Origin: Rhodobacteraceae bacterium Alg231-04
Lineage (GTDB): Bacteria; Pseudomonadota; Alphaproteobacteria; Rhodobacterales; Rhodobacteraceae
Length of the DNA stretch: 64,000 nt
Direction: 5' to 3'
NCBI GenBank assembly: GCA_900143635.1
Contig: FREY01000002.1
Span: forward strand, 504,429 to 568,428
The notes beneath the pieces are model-generated. The model worked only from the letters and a program-made list of their open reading frames with translations. It ran no database searches and was not told where the DNA came from. Position numbers and translations under genes: made by a program. Shown here piece after piece: positions 1 to 9,349 of this stretch (positions are counted from its first letter, which is position 1; each line of letters starts with the position of its first letter).

Positions 1-210
1 GCGGGTCTGACGGTAGGCGTGCGGGTCAACACCCGGCCCCATCAGGCCTTTGACCTCGACCAGATCACCGCCGACCTGACGGGCGGCATCAGCGATCATC
101 CCGGTGGTGGCAACCACCTTCATCGGGGCTTCGGCCAGCGCACGGGTCGCGGCCAGCGGCAGCGCCATAACAATCATCAGCGCCGCGAGGGCAAAGTGAC
201 GGATCCGCAT
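1..210 (-). CDS. Periplasmic metal (Mn/Zn/Fe) ABC transporter substrate-binding protein, partial
   Basis: Only the first 70 codons lie in the window; the gene runs off the left edge. The ATG at 210 is followed by a signal peptide (basic MRIRH, hydrophobic core, AxA-type cleavage near ALAEA). The mature start reads KVVATTGMIADAARQVGG and then GVDPHAY. That G-x-DPH-x-Y stretch with an early metal-binding His is typical of the cluster A-I binding proteins (ZnuA/MntA/SitA). The protein would capture a divalent metal in the periplasm for an ABC permease encoded further left. A GGAG-type ribosome site (GGAGGACTCC on the coding strand) precedes the ATG. Two Fur-like boxes lie upstream. The metal cannot be decided from the N-terminus; Mn or Fe would suit the promoter boxes. 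Confidence 0.8.
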   Translation of the reverse strand, partial: MRIRHFALAALMIVMALPLAATRALAEAPMKVVATTGMIADAARQVGGDLVEVKGLMGPGVDPHAYRQTR

Positions 211-252
211 GAACGGAGTCCTCCTGCAAGAGATTCGTTGTTAACCTCAATA

Positions 253-299
253 TGCGAACGATTCTCAACTTCGTCAATGCAATTGCGAATTATTCTCAA
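253..299. promoter_or_regulatory. Two direct 16-bp Fur/Mur-family-like boxes
   Basis: TGCGAACGATTCTCAA (253-268) and TGCGAATTATTCTCAA (284-299) differ at two positions and start 31 bp apart, about three helical turns. They lie 43-89 bp upstream of the metal-binding-protein start, where repressor binding would block its promoter. The AT-rich core with TTCTCAA resembles the boxes bound by Fur-family metal regulators (Fur, Mur, Irr, Zur) in alphaproteobacteria. Which regulator binds is inference. Confidence 0.6.
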
Positions 300-418
300 T
301 AAGGGGGCGTAAATTTTTGTCCATACGGTCAAAAATGACGGTGTTTACCCCTGTAGACCCATTGCCAAGGCATCACCCGCATGCGACTTTCTGACCCGGA
401 GATTTAGGGATTTCATCT

Positions 419-1408
419 ATGGAAAGCCAAACCGCAGACCAGACCGCGCAGTTGCCGCAGGTCACTGAACCGCGCAATCCCGGCATGGCGCTGGATCTGG
501 ATTGGGTGGCCGGTGTCCAGGCCAATACCTCGGCCATTGAACGCCGTTGTGCCACGCTGCCCGGACGGCGCAGTGTCAAAAAGGACTATCAGGCCGCCTG
601 GCTCTTGAAGGCCATCGCCTGCATCGATCTGACCACCCTGTCCGGCGATGACACTGAGGGACGCGTGCGTCGCCTCTGCGCCAAGGCGGCCCAACCTGTG
701 CGTGCCCAGATGCTGGCCGACCTTGGTATGGAGGGTCTGACCACCGGTGCGGTCTGCGTCTATCACGACATGATCCCGGCGGCTGTCAGGGCGCTGAAGG
801 GCACTGGCATTCCAGTCGCCGCCGTGTCCACTGGTTTTCCGGCCGGCCTGTCGCCTTTCCATCTGCGCATCGCCGAGATTGAGGAAAGCGTGAAAGCCGG
901 GGCCGAGGAGATCGACATTGTCATCTCGCGCCGCCATGTGCTGACCGGCAACTGGCAGGCCTTGTATGATGAGATGAAGGCCTTTCGTCAGGCCTGTGGC
1001 AACGCTCATGTAAAGGCGATCCTTGCCACGGGCGAGCTGGGTTCCTTGCGCAATGTGGCACGTGCCTCGCTGATCTGCATGATGGCCGGGGCGGATTTCA
1101 TCAAGACCTCGACCGGCAAGGAAAGCGTCAACGCGACCCTGCCGGTGACGCTGGTGATGATCCGCGCCATCCGCGACTATTATGACCGCACCGGATACCG
1201 TGTCGGCTACAAACCCGCCGGCGGGATTTCCAAGGCCAAGGATGCGCTGGTCTATCTGGCACTGATCAAGGAAGAATTGGGCGACCGCTGGCTGCAGCCG
1301 GACCTGTTCCGCTTTGGCGCCTCGTCCCTGCTGGGCGATATCGAACGCCAGCTGGAACACCACCTGACCGGCGCCTATTCCGCCGGTTACCGGCACGCAA
1401 TGGGCTGA
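419..1408 (+). CDS. deoC: Deoxyribose-phosphate aldolase
   Basis: Cleaves 2-deoxyribose 5-phosphate to acetaldehyde and glyceraldehyde 3-phosphate in deoxynucleoside catabolism. At 329 aa it is of the longer, eukaryote-like DERA type rather than the ~250-260 aa enteric type. The catalytic set is visible by comparison with E. coli DeoC: D166 in EEIDIVIS, the Schiff-base lysine K229 in DFIKTSTGK, and K265 in VGYKPAGG. The ATG at 419 follows an AGGGA site. The downstream aldehyde dehydrogenase begins 29 bp after the stop, so the two are probably cotranscribed and the aldehyde product is oxidised by the neighbour. Confidence 0.93.
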   Translation: MESQTADQTAQLPQVTEPRNPGMALDLDWVAGVQANTSAIERRCATLPGRRSVKKDYQAAWLLKAIACIDLTTLSGDDTEGRVRRLCAKAAQPVRAQMLADLGMEGLTTGAVCVYHDMIPAAVRALKGTGIPVAAVSTGFPAGLSPFHLRIAEIEESVKAGAEEIDIVISRRHVLTGNWQALYDEMKAFRQACGNAHVKAILATGELGSLRNVARASLICMMAGADFIKTSTGKESVNATLPVTLVMIRAIRDYYDRTGYRVGYKPAGGISKAKDALVYLALIKEELGDRWLQPDLFRFGASSLLGDIERQLEHHLTGAYSAGYRHAMG

Positions 1409-1437
1409 ACGGGCGGAGCCCAGACAAGGACAACATC

Positions 1438-3774
1438 ATGACTGTCAAAGAGATTTTTGAGACCATGGACTATGGCCCCGCCCCGGAAAGCGCCGCAGAA
1501 GCACTGGCCTGGCTGGTTGATCAGGGCGACCGTTTCGGCCATTTCATCAATGGCGAGTTTACCGCCCCCGGCGATGGGTTCGACAGCAAGAACCCGGCCA
1601 CGGGTGAGGTGCTGGCAACGCTGAGCCAAGCTACGCAAGATGATGTGGATGCCGCCGTGAAAGCGGCGCGCGCGGCGCAGCCCGGCTGGGAAAAGATGGG
1701 CGGTCCGGGCCGCGCAAAATGCCTCTACGCCATTGCCCGCCTGCTGCAGAAACACTCCCGCCTGTTTGCGGTGCTGGAGACGCTGGACAACGGCAAGCCG
1801 ATCCGCGAGGCCCGCGACATCGACATTCCGCTGGCGCAGCGCCATTTCTATTACCACGCAGGCATGGCCCAGCTGATGGAAGCGGAACTGCCCGAGGCCG
1901 AAGCACTAGGTGTCTGTGGCCAGATCATCCCGTGGAACTTCCCGCTGCTGATGCTGGCCTGGAAGGTCGCGCCTGCGATTGCCATGGGCAACACCGTGGT
2001 GCTGAAACCTGCCGAGTATACCTCGCTCACCGCGCTACTGTTTGCCGATATCTGCCGTCAGGCAGGTCTGCCCAAGGGGGTGGTCAATATCGTCACCGGT
2101 GATGGTGCCGTGGGCGAAATGATCGTCGCCGCCGAGGTGGACAAAATTGCCTTTACCGGCTCCACCTCCGTCGGGCGCCGCATCCGCGAAGCCACCGCAG
2201 GCAGCGGCAAGGCGCTGACGCTGGAGCTGGGCGGCAAGTCGCCCTACATCGTCTTTGATGACGCCGACATTGACTCGGCAGTCGAGGGTCTGGTGGATGC
2301 GATCTGGTTCAATCAGGGTCAGGTCTGCTGTGCCGGCTCGCGCCTGTTGGTGCAGGAAGGCGTGGCTAAACGTTTCCACACCAAGCTGAAGGCGCGGATG
2401 GACAAGCTGCGCATTGGCAACCCGCTGGATAAATGCATCGACGTGGGCGCCGTGGTTGATCCCGTGCAGCTGACGGCCATCTCGGCCATGGTCGCCGCCA
2501 ATACCGCCGGAGAGATGCATCAGGCCAAGGTCGAGATGCCTGCTCAGGGCTGTTTTTATCCGCCGACCCTGATCGAAGGGCTGACCCCGGCAGATACGCT
2601 GATGCAGGAAGAGATCTTTGGCCCGGTGCTGGTTTCCTGCACCTTCCGCACCCCAGCTGAAGCCGTTGAGCTGGCCAATAACACCCGCTACGGGCTGGCG
2701 GCCACGGTCTGGACCGAGAACGTCAATCTGGCGCTGGATATCGCGCCGAAACTTGTTGCCGGTGTGGTCTGGGTCAATGGCACCAATATGTTCGACGCCG
2801 CTGCCGGCTTTGGTGGCGTGCGCGAAAGCGGCTTTGGTCGCGAAGGCGGCTGGGAAGGGCTCAGCGCCTATACCCGCCCCAAGGGCAAGACCAAATCGCT
2901 GGCGCGGATCGAAGCCTTCGAGGGCAATGGCGCGCCCGCTGATCCGCTGGATCGCACCGCCAAGATGTATGTCGGCGGCAAACAGGCCCGGCCTGACAGC
3001 GGCTATTCGCGCGGTGTCTACGGCAAATCCGGCGCGCTGCTGGGTCATGTGGGGCTGGCGAACCGCAAGGATGTGCGCAACGCGGTTGAGGCTGCGGCAG
3101 GCGCCAAGGGCTGGTCCAAGACCACCGGCCATCTGCGCGCGCAGATCCTCTATTACATTGGTGAGAACCTGTCGGCCCGCGCCGATGAATTCGCCCATCG
3201 CATCGATGCGATGACCGGCAAGAAAGGCGGCGCGGCAGAGGTTGAGGCCTCGATCCAGCGTCTCTTCACCGCCGCAGCCTGGGCTGACAAATACGACGGT
3301 CAGGTGCACGGCGTGCCGATCCGCGGGGTGGCGCTGGCGATGAAGGAACCGGTTGGTGTGATCGGCGCGCTCTGCGCTGATGAGGCGCCTCTGCTGGGGT
3401 TGGTGTCAGCCATGGCGCCGGCCATTGCCATGGGCAACCGCGTGGTGCTGGCGGCCTCGCAAGCCTACCCGCTGGCGGCCACTGATTTCTATCAGGTGCT
3501 GGAAACATCGGATGTGCCTGCAGGGGTGGTGAACATCCTGACCGGTGACCAGTCTGAATTGGCCAAACCGCTGGGCGCACACATGAACGTGGACGCGGTC
3601 TGGAGCTTCTCATCTTCTGATGTATCGCAGGTGATCGAGGCCGCCTCGGCCAGCAATCTCAAACGCACATGGGTCAACAATGGTCAGTCACTGGACTGGT
3701 CACAGGATCACAGCAAACGCTTCCTGCAGGCCGCGACCGAGGTGAAAAACATCTGGGTGCCCTACGGCGAATAA
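1438..3774 (+). CDS. ALDH16-type two-domain aldehyde dehydrogenase
   Basis: A 778-aa protein with a complete aldehyde dehydrogenase domain (about residues 20-500) and a second ALDH-like domain (about 500-778). In the first domain the catalytic Cys is C297 in NQGQVCCAG, with the general-base region LELGGKSPY ahead of it and EEIFGPV after it. The second half has an ALDH-like core (PVGVIGALCADEAP, PAIAMGNRVVLAAS) but no GQxC active site. This fits family ALDH16, in which a pseudo-domain is fused to an active one; bacterial members keep the Cys while vertebrate ones lose it. Sitting directly after deoC, it most likely oxidises the acetaldehyde from deoxyribose breakdown. The substrate is inferred from context. 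Confidence 0.85.
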   Translation: MTVKEIFETMDYGPAPESAAEALAWLVDQGDRFGHFINGEFTAPGDGFDSKNPATGEVLATLSQATQDDVDAAVKAARAAQPGWEKMGGPGRAKCLYAIARLLQKHSRLFAVLETLDNGKPIREARDIDIPLAQRHFYYHAGMAQLMEAELPEAEALGVCGQIIPWNFPLLMLAWKVAPAIAMGNTVVLKPAEYTSLTALLFADICRQAGLPKGVVNIVTGDGAVGEMIVAAEVDKIAFTGSTSVGRRIREATAGSGKALTLELGGKSPYIVFDDADIDSAVEGLVDAIWFNQGQVCCAGSRLLVQEGVAKRFHTKLKARMDKLRIGNPLDKCIDVGAVVDPVQLTAISAMVAANTAGEMHQAKVEMPAQGCFYPPTLIEGLTPADTLMQEEIFGPVLVSCTFRTPAEAVELANNTRYGLAATVWTENVNLALDIAPKLVAGVVWVNGTNMFDAAAGFGGVRESGFGREGGWEGLSAYTRPKGKTKSLARIEAFEGNGAPADPLDRTAKMYVGGKQARPDSGYSRGVYGKSGALLGHVGLANRKDVRNAVEAAAGAKGWSKTTGHLRAQILYYIGENLSARADEFAHRIDAMTGKKGGAAEVEASIQRLFTAAAWADKYDGQVHGVPIRGVALAMKEPVGVIGALCADEAPLLGLVSAMAPAIAMGNRVVLAASQAYPLAATDFYQVLETSDVPAGVVNILTGDQSELAKPLGAHMNVDAVWSFSSSDVSQVIEAASASNLKRTWVNNGQSLDWSQDHSKRFLQAATEVKNIWVPYGE

Positions 3775-3779
3775 AGATC

Positions 3780-3802
3780 AGGCGGGCCTGAACAGCCCGC
3801 CT
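3780..3802 (+). terminator. Hairpin after deoC-ALDH16
   Basis: AGGCGGGC, 7-nt loop, GCCCGCCT: a perfect 8-bp stem starting 5 bp after the ALDH16 stop. No strong T-tract follows, so it may act as a 3' stabiliser or a weak terminator between convergent genes. Confidence 0.5.
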
Positions 3803-3825
3803 GCAAGAAAATCCCAATTCTTTGG

Positions 3826-3847
3826 CAAAAGTCCTGCGGGACTTTTG
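3826..3847. terminator. Second hairpin between convergent transcripts
   Basis: CAAAAGTCC-TGCG-GGACTTTTG is a perfect 9-bp inverted repeat. It sits 6 bp beyond the end of the minus-strand M16 gene. Its A-rich and T-rich arms allow it to work in both directions, as expected between two converging units. Confidence 0.5.
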
Positions 3848-3853
3848 GGTGCC

Positions 3854-5176
3854 TCAGTTTGAGGTCGCCTCGATCCCTTCAGGGCGGCCCACAATGGTGA
3901 AGTGCAGATCCTCAGGGGCCATGAATTTCGCCGCAAAGGCGTTCACTTCTTCCAGCGTCACCGCATTCACCTTGTCGTTGCGCGTGGCGATGTAGTCGAT
4001 CGGCAGCGCCTGCATCTGCATGCCGGCCAGAATGGACGCGATCTGCCCGTTCCCGTCGAACCGCAACGGATAGGCGCCGGTCAGATAGGTCTTGGCATCC
4101 TGCAGCTCCTGCGCGGTTACACCCTCATCCGCCATGCGCTGCCATTCGGCGCGGATCACTTCGACCGCCTCGGCGATTTTGCCATTGGCTGAAGCCACAG
4201 AGCCCATATAGACCGCTGCCAGATCGCGCGGCACCAGATAAGAGCCGATGCCGTAAGTCAGCCCGCGTTTTTCGCGCACCTCGGTCATCAGGCGGGATTC
4301 AAACGATCCGCCGCCAAGGATCTGGTTCATGATATAGGCGGCGAAAAAATCCGGGTCGTCGCGGTCAATGCCAGCCTGTGCAAAGATGGCGACAGACTGC
4401 GGCGTCGGAAAATCAATGACCGAATTGCCGCCGCTGATTGTCACCACGGCCGGGCCCGGAATGGCGGCGCCTGTTTCCGGAAGATCCAGCAGAAGCCCGT
4501 CCAGCAGCGCACCCAGCTCCTCCGGGGTGATGTCGCCCACCGCACCCACATAAAGCCGGTCGCGGGCAAAGACGGCCTCGTGGGCCTCGAACATATCCTG
4601 ACGGGTCAGGGCGCCAACGCTGTCGATCGTGCCCTTGCCGGAGGATCCGTAGGGATGATCGCCAAAGGCCATGGCGTTGAAGGCCTTGCCGGCGATGTCG
4701 TTGGGGTCTTTCTCGTCTGACCTGAGCCCGGACAAGACCTGCGCGCGCACCCGATCCAGCGCGTCCTGATCAAAGCGCGGGGCATGCAGGGTCTGGTGCA
4801 GCAGCGCCATGGCTTCGTCGCGGTTTTCACTGAGGAAGCGGGCGGAGATGCTGAGCGTGTCCTTGCTGGCATCATAGCTGAAGGATGCGGCCAGCCCTTC
4901 CAGTGCGCGGGCATAGTCCTGCGCCCCCATCTCGCCCGAGCCTTCCTCCAGAAGGCCGCTCATCAGGTAGATGGCGCCGCGTTTGTCCGCCGCGTCAAGC
5001 GAGGTGCCGCCGCGAAACCGCAGCTCCAGTGCCGTGAATGGGATCGAGGGTTCCTCGACCAGCCAGGCGGTGATGCCACCGGGGGAGGTCACCTCTTGAA
5101 TTTCAACTTCGGCCATGGCCGGGCCTGCCAGAACCCAGGCGGTGAGCGCAGCGGTGATCAGTTTCAGCGCCTTCAT
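3854..5176 (-). CDS. M16 family metallopeptidase-like protein, non-catalytic partner
   Basis: A 440-aa secreted protein with an N-terminal signal peptide (MKALKLITAALTAWVLAGPAMA). It has the two-lobed M16 (pitrilysin/processing-peptidase) fold: the C-terminal lobe shows REKRGLTYGIGSYL, with the R/Y motif that binds substrate. The zinc site HxxEH is absent; the equivalent position reads YLMSGLLEEGS. It is therefore probably the inactive half of a heterodimer with the adjacent active M16 protein. The reading frames overlap by ATGA (5173-5176), so translation is coupled and equal amounts are expected. Location should be periplasmic. Confidence 0.88.
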   Translation of the reverse strand: MKALKLITAALTAWVLAGPAMAEVEIQEVTSPGGITAWLVEEPSIPFTALELRFRGGTSLDAADKRGAIYLMSGLLEEGSGEMGAQDYARALEGLAASFSYDASKDTLSISARFLSENRDEAMALLHQTLHAPRFDQDALDRVRAQVLSGLRSDEKDPNDIAGKAFNAMAFGDHPYGSSGKGTIDSVGALTRQDMFEAHEAVFARDRLYVGAVGDITPEELGALLDGLLLDLPETGAAIPGPAVVTISGGNSVIDFPTPQSVAIFAQAGIDRDDPDFFAAYIMNQILGGGSFESRLMTEVREKRGLTYGIGSYLVPRDLAAVYMGSVASANGKIAEAVEVIRAEWQRMADEGVTAQELQDAKTYLTGAYPLRFDGNGQIASILAGMQMQALPIDYIATRNDKVNAVTLEEVNAFAAKFMAPEDLHFTIVGRPEGIEATSN

Positions 5177-6525
5177 TGGGTGATCTCCTCGGCCGGTGTC
5201 TCTTTCATCAGATAGCCGGTGACCGAGGCACCGGGGTGTAGCACCTCTTTGGCGACCGCGATGATCTGTTCGGGGGTGACCGCCTGCAGCACATCGGGCC
5301 AGGCCTGTACATCCTCTATGGTCAACCCAGAGGTCAGCGCGCGGCCATAGCGGTTGGCGATGCCGTCCACGTTGTCGCGGGCGTAAATCTCAGAGGCGCG
5401 CAGCTGCAGCTTGATCCGCTCCAGCTGTTCCGCGTCGACGCCGTCCTCCAGAAAGCGGGCATAGGTGGCATCCAGCGCAGCCTCGGCCTCTTCCAGTGTG
5501 ACGCCTTCAGAGGGCACAACAAGGAAGCTGAAGGTGGTGTCGTCCAGCGACAGGCCATTGTAGAAGACGCCGGTGTAAACGGCCACCTGCTGGTCAAACT
5601 GCAGCGCATTGGCCAGATAAGACGTGGTACCGCCCCCCAGAAGTTCGGACAACAGATATAGGGCGGCGGCGGTTTCCTGATCACCGGCATCGCGTTCCGG
5701 TGCCAGATAGCTGCGCTGCACATAGGGCTGGGCGATGCGTTCGTCTTGCATCACCAGACGCCGTGCGGTGGTCTGCGGCGGTTCAGAAGTGCGCAGCCGG
5801 TCGGGCAGGTCGGGATTGGCCGGGATCCCCCCGTAATGGGTTTCGGCAAGCTGTTTTACCTCGGCCGGGTCCACATCGCCCGACACCACAAGGATCGCAT
5901 TGTTGGGGGCGTAATAGGTCTCGTAGAAGGACAGCGCGTCCTCCATGTCCAGCGTTTCCATTTCGTGGCGCCAGCCGATGATCGGCACTCCGTAGCGGTG
6001 GTTGAGATATTGCGCTGCGTGCATCTGCTCGCGAAACAGCGCCTGCGGGCTGCTGTCAGTGCGCTGATTGCGCTCTTCCAGGATCACTTCGCGTTCTGTT
6101 GCGATATCGTCTTCGGTCAGGCGGATATTGACCATCCGGTCGCTTTCCATCTGCATCATCAGCTCCAACCGGTCGGCAGCGACGCGCTGGAAATAGGCGG
6201 TATAGTCAAAGGAGGTGAAGGCGTTGTCCTGGCCACCATTGGCGGCGACGGTGGCGGAGAATTCGCCCGATTCCATATTGTCCGTGGCTTTGAACAGAAG
6301 ATGTTCAAGGAAATGGGCCACCCCGGACTGGCCGACCGGTTCATCGGCGGATCCGATGCGGTACCAGACCATCTGCTGGACCACCGGCGCGCGGTGGTCT
6401 TCGACAACCACGACATCCATGCCGTTGGACAGGGTGAATGTTGTCACCATTTCGCCATCGCTCTGCGCCATGGCAGTGCCTGCCATCAGCGCCACCGCCC
6501 CTGCGGTCAGGAACCTATGGATCAT
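5173..6525 (-). CDS. M16 family zinc metallopeptidase, catalytic
   Basis: The ATG at 6525 was chosen because AAAGGAGGG lies just before it and the protein then opens with a signal peptide (MIHRFLTAGAVALMAGTAMA); the longer frame to 6579 lacks this. The product is 450 aa. The inverted zinc-binding motif HFLEH is at residues 71-75 (H71, E74, H75), followed by the usual GGQDNAFTSFDYTAYF segment. The C-terminal lobe is of the standard M16 type. It should degrade or process peptides in the periplasm together with the downstream inactive paralogue, with which it shares a 4-bp overlap. Confidence 0.9.
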   Translation of the reverse strand: MIHRFLTAGAVALMAGTAMAQSDGEMVTTFTLSNGMDVVVVEDHRAPVVQQMVWYRIGSADEPVGQSGVAHFLEHLLFKATDNMESGEFSATVAANGGQDNAFTSFDYTAYFQRVAADRLELMMQMESDRMVNIRLTEDDIATEREVILEERNQRTDSSPQALFREQMHAAQYLNHRYGVPIIGWRHEMETLDMEDALSFYETYYAPNNAILVVSGDVDPAEVKQLAETHYGGIPANPDLPDRLRTSEPPQTTARRLVMQDERIAQPYVQRSYLAPERDAGDQETAAALYLLSELLGGGTTSYLANALQFDQQVAVYTGVFYNGLSLDDTTFSFLVVPSEGVTLEEAEAALDATYARFLEDGVDAEQLERIKLQLRASEIYARDNVDGIANRYGRALTSGLTIEDVQAWPDVLQAVTPEQIIAVAKEVLHPGASVTGYLMKETPAEEITQ

Positions 6526-6656
6526 ACACCCTCCTTTGAACCGGCTTTGGGCCGGTCTGCTCATGCCTGTATTTCGCACGCGACCGTTGGTTGCGTGCCC
6601 TCAACCTACGCCCCGGCGGAGCGCTTGCAAGGCGGATGTCGATTTTGTGAGGCGGA

Positions 6657-7178
6657 TTACCGCTGTTCGGGCGGTGACGTCGGTGTTGCGACACCGCGTT
6701 TACGCCACAGGGCACTGATATCGTAGGGGTCCAGTGCTTGTTTTCTGTAGGCATCCGCGTAGCGATCAACCGGGAACAGTTTGATATTTGCGGTGCGTGC
6801 CTCTTTGCGGCGGAATTCAGCGTCTTCGGCTGCCAGGGTCGCGCGGATGTCTTGCGACACGCCGTAACGGCTGGCGGCGGTCACCAGGGCGACATCGCCC
6901 GAAGGCACGGCGCTGCCGGATGCCGCAAGCGCCGAAGGCTTGCCGCCAAGTGCTGTCACTGCATCACCGAGCGGGTTTTGATCGGTGATATTGCTGCCGC
7001 CCGGCGTCGGGGCGGGCAGGGACGCATAGTTTTCCGGCTGGGTCAGCTCTTTGGCAGGCATGACGAGGAATTCGTCCGGTCCATTCAGCGGGGACTGCAG
7101 TTCACGCAGACCTTTCTTGCTGCAGCCTGAAACGGCGACAGCTGCACTCAGCACAATCACACCCAGCGCAATCCGCAT
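6657..7178 (-). CDS. DUF3035-type lipoprotein
   Basis: A 173-aa protein whose first 19 residues form a lipoprotein signal with lipobox AVSGC (Cys19). It then reads LRELQSPLNGPDEFLVMPAKEL, the conserved core I associate with DUF3035. The rest is low in secondary-structure signals, and the C-terminus is rich in charged residues and proline. It lies directly after lspA, the signal peptidase that would mature it, and before the M16 peptidases on the same strand. A GGAGTGAGGG site precedes the start. An envelope role is likely; the function is unknown. Confidence 0.75.
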   Translation of the reverse strand: MRIALGVIVLSAAVAVSGCSKKGLRELQSPLNGPDEFLVMPAKELTQPENYASLPAPTPGGSNITDQNPLGDAVTALGGKPSALAASGSAVPSGDVALVTAASRYGVSQDIRATLAAEDAEFRRKEARTANIKLFPVDRYADAYRKQALDPYDISALWRKRGVATPTSPPEQR

Positions 7179-7241
7179 AGTCCCTCACTCCTGCCTTTGG
7201 TAGCTCGTTAAGTGGCTTCTTAGCGCATTCGCGAGGCCGCG

Positions 7242-7721
7242 TCACGAGGCCTTTTTAGCCTTTCCTTCGAACAGGATCAGCCCGGCAGCACCTGCGAAGA
7301 TAAAGATGTCGGCCACGTTGAAAACAAACGGGTTGTTGATGCCGCAGCAGGACATGTTCAAAAAGTCCAGAACGTAGCCGTAGAGCAGCCGGTCAACGAC
7401 ATTTCCCAAGGCGCCGCCGATCACCAAACCGGCCGAGGCCTGCATGATGGCCGAAGGGTGCGACCGGCGCACCCAGACAGCCACCGCCACACAGACAGCC
7501 AGTGAAAACACCACCAGAATCCAGCGCGAGGCCTCACCGCCATCGCCAAACAGGCCAAAGTTGATGCCGGTGTTTTCGCCGTAGCGGAAATTCAGCAGCG
7601 GCGGCAGCACATCGATTGCGCGAATGCGCGCCAGATCCATTGCGAACACCACCAGATACTTGCTGATCTGATCGAGCCCGAGGGCCGCCGCAGCGGCCCA
7701 GAACATCCAGCGTGCATTCAT
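7242..7721 (-). CDS. lspA: Lipoprotein signal peptidase (SPase II)
   Basis: Inner-membrane aspartyl protease that removes signal peptides from prolipoproteins after diacylglyceryl transfer. The ATG at 7721 gives 159 aa, the family's usual length; the open frame to 7790 overlaps purH and is not used. Motifs: GLDQISKYLV near the N-terminus, ENTGINFGLFG, and the two catalytic aspartates D110 (GNVVDRLLYGYVLDF) and D138 (FNVADIFIF). Four membrane segments are visible. The start is 16 bp after the purH stop, so the genes are almost certainly cotranscribed. Confidence 0.95.
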   Translation of the reverse strand: MNARWMFWAAAAALGLDQISKYLVVFAMDLARIRAIDVLPPLLNFRYGENTGINFGLFGDGGEASRWILVVFSLAVCVAVAVWVRRSHPSAIMQASAGLVIGGALGNVVDRLLYGYVLDFLNMSCCGINNPFVFNVADIFIFAGAAGLILFEGKAKKAS

Positions 7722-7737
7722 GTTGTAACGGCCTTCG

Positions 7738-9327
7738 TTAGTGGCGGAAGTGGCGCATGCCGGTAAAGACCATGGCCAGACCTGCATCATTGGCCGCCTT
7801 GATCACCTCATCGTCGCGCATCGAGCCACCGGGCTGGATGACGCAGGTGGCACCCGCAGCGGCCGCTTCCAGAAGACCGTCAGCAAAGGGGAAGAACGCG
7901 TCCGAAGCAACGGCCGCACCCTTGGCGAGGCTGGCCTCGAGGCCCAGTTCATCGGCCATGCGCTGCGCCTTGGAAGCGGCAACATTGGCGCTGTCCAGGC
8001 GGCTCATCTGGCCGGCACCGACGCCGACGGTGGCGCTGCCTTTGACATAGACGATGGCGTTGGATTTGACGTGCTTGGCGACCTTCCAGGCAAACAGCAA
8101 GTCCTGCATCTGCTCATCAGACGGTGCCTTTTCGGTGACAACCTTCAGATCGTCCATGCCGACATAGCCAACGTCCTTGTCCTGCACCAGAACACCGCCA
8201 GACACCTGCTTGTAGGCTGTGATGGCTGCGCGCGGGTTGGGCAGCGCGTCGGTCAGCAACAGGCGCAGGTTCTTCTTCTTGGCAAAGATCTCTTTTGCTT
8301 CATCAGACGCGCCGGGGGCGATCACAACTTCGGTAAAGATCTCGACGATTTTGGTGGCGGTCTCAGCGTCGAGCGGCTGGTTCAGGGCCACGATGCCACC
8401 AAAGGCCGAGGTGCGGTCGCAGTCGAAAGCCTTCTGGTAGGCTTCAACCAGGGTCGCGCCACGCGCCACACCGCAGGGGTTGGCGTGTTTGATGATGGCA
8501 ACCGCTGCGGTCTCGGCCGGGTCAAACTCGGCGACCAGCTCGTAGGCCGCATCGGTGTCGTTGATGTTGTTGTAGGACAGTTCCTTGCCCTGCAGCTGCA
8601 CCGCGGTGGCCACGCCGGGGCGGTTGGTGCCGTCGGTGTAAAAGGCTGCTTTCTGGTGGCTGTTTTCGCCATAGCGCAGGGTCTGCTTCAGTTCACCGGC
8701 AAAGGCACGGCGTTTGGGCGCTTCCTGCTTCATCGCCTGTGCCATCCATGTGGACACGGCGGCGTCATAGGCGGCGGTGCGGGCATAGGCCTTCTGCGAC
8801 AGCCACTGGCGGAATTTATAAGAGGTCTGGCCGTCGTTGCCGTCCAGCTCGGCCAGCAGGGCATCATAGTCTTCGACGTCGACCACCACATTGACGAAAC
8901 CGTGGTTCTTCGATGCGGCGCGGATCATCGCCGGGCCGCCGATGTCGATGTTCTCGATGCAGGTGTCATAGTCGGCACCCGCTGCAACGGTGGATTCAAA
9001 CGGGTAGAGGTTGACGACCAGCAGGTCGATCGCGCCGATGCCGTGTTCCTGCATCGCGGCCACGTGGCCATCATTGTCGCGCAGGGCCAGCAGGCCGCCG
9101 TGAACCATCGGGTGCAGGGTTTTAACCCGGCCGTCCATCATTTCCGGAAAGCCGGTGATCTCGGCCACGTCTTTGACGTCCAGACCCGCATCGCGCAGGG
9201 CCTTGGCAGAGCCGCCGGTGGAGAGCAGTTCAACACCGCGCGCAGCCAGCGCCTGGCCCAGCTCAATCAGGCCGGTTTTGTCGGATACGGAAAGCAGTGC
9301 ACGGCGGATGGGGTGCAGGTCGGTCAT
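7738..9327 (-). CDS. purH: Bifunctional AICAR formyltransferase / IMP cyclohydrolase
   Basis: Carries out the last two steps of de novo IMP synthesis: formylation of AICAR with 10-formyl-THF, then ring closure. The 529-aa length is standard. The N-terminal IMP cyclohydrolase (MGS-like) domain opens with [12 protein letters not shown] and STGGSAKAL, then GRVKTLHP. The C-terminal transformylase domain shows [20 protein letters not shown] and [12 protein letters not shown], and ends with [16 protein letters not shown]. It sits in the rsmB-like/heparinase/purH/lspA minus-strand array. Confidence 0.97.
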   Translation of the reverse strand: MTDLHPIRRALLSVSDKTGLIELGQALAARGVELLSTGGSAKALRDAGLDVKDVAEITGFPEMMDGRVKTLHPMVHGGLLALRDNDGHVAAMQEHGIGAIDLLVVNLYPFESTVAAGADYDTCIENIDIGGPAMIRAASKNHGFVNVVVDVEDYDALLAELDGNDGQTSYKFRQWLSQKAYARTAAYDAAVSTWMAQAMKQEAPKRRAFAGELKQTLRYGENSHQKAAFYTDGTNRPGVATAVQLQGKELSYNNINDTDAAYELVAEFDPAETAAVAIIKHANPCGVARGATLVEAYQKAFDCDRTSAFGGIVALNQPLDAETATKIVEIFTEVVIAPGASDEAKEIFAKKKNLRLLLTDALPNPRAAITAYKQVSGGVLVQDKDVGYVGMDDLKVVTEKAPSDEQMQDLLFAWKVAKHVKSNAIVYVKGSATVGVGAGQMSRLDSANVAASKAQRMADELGLEASLAKGAAVASDAFFPFADGLLEAAAAGATCVIQPGGSMRDDEVIKAANDAGLAMVFTGMRHFRH

Positions 9328-9349
9328 GGTCAGCGCGGTCCTCTAGGGC

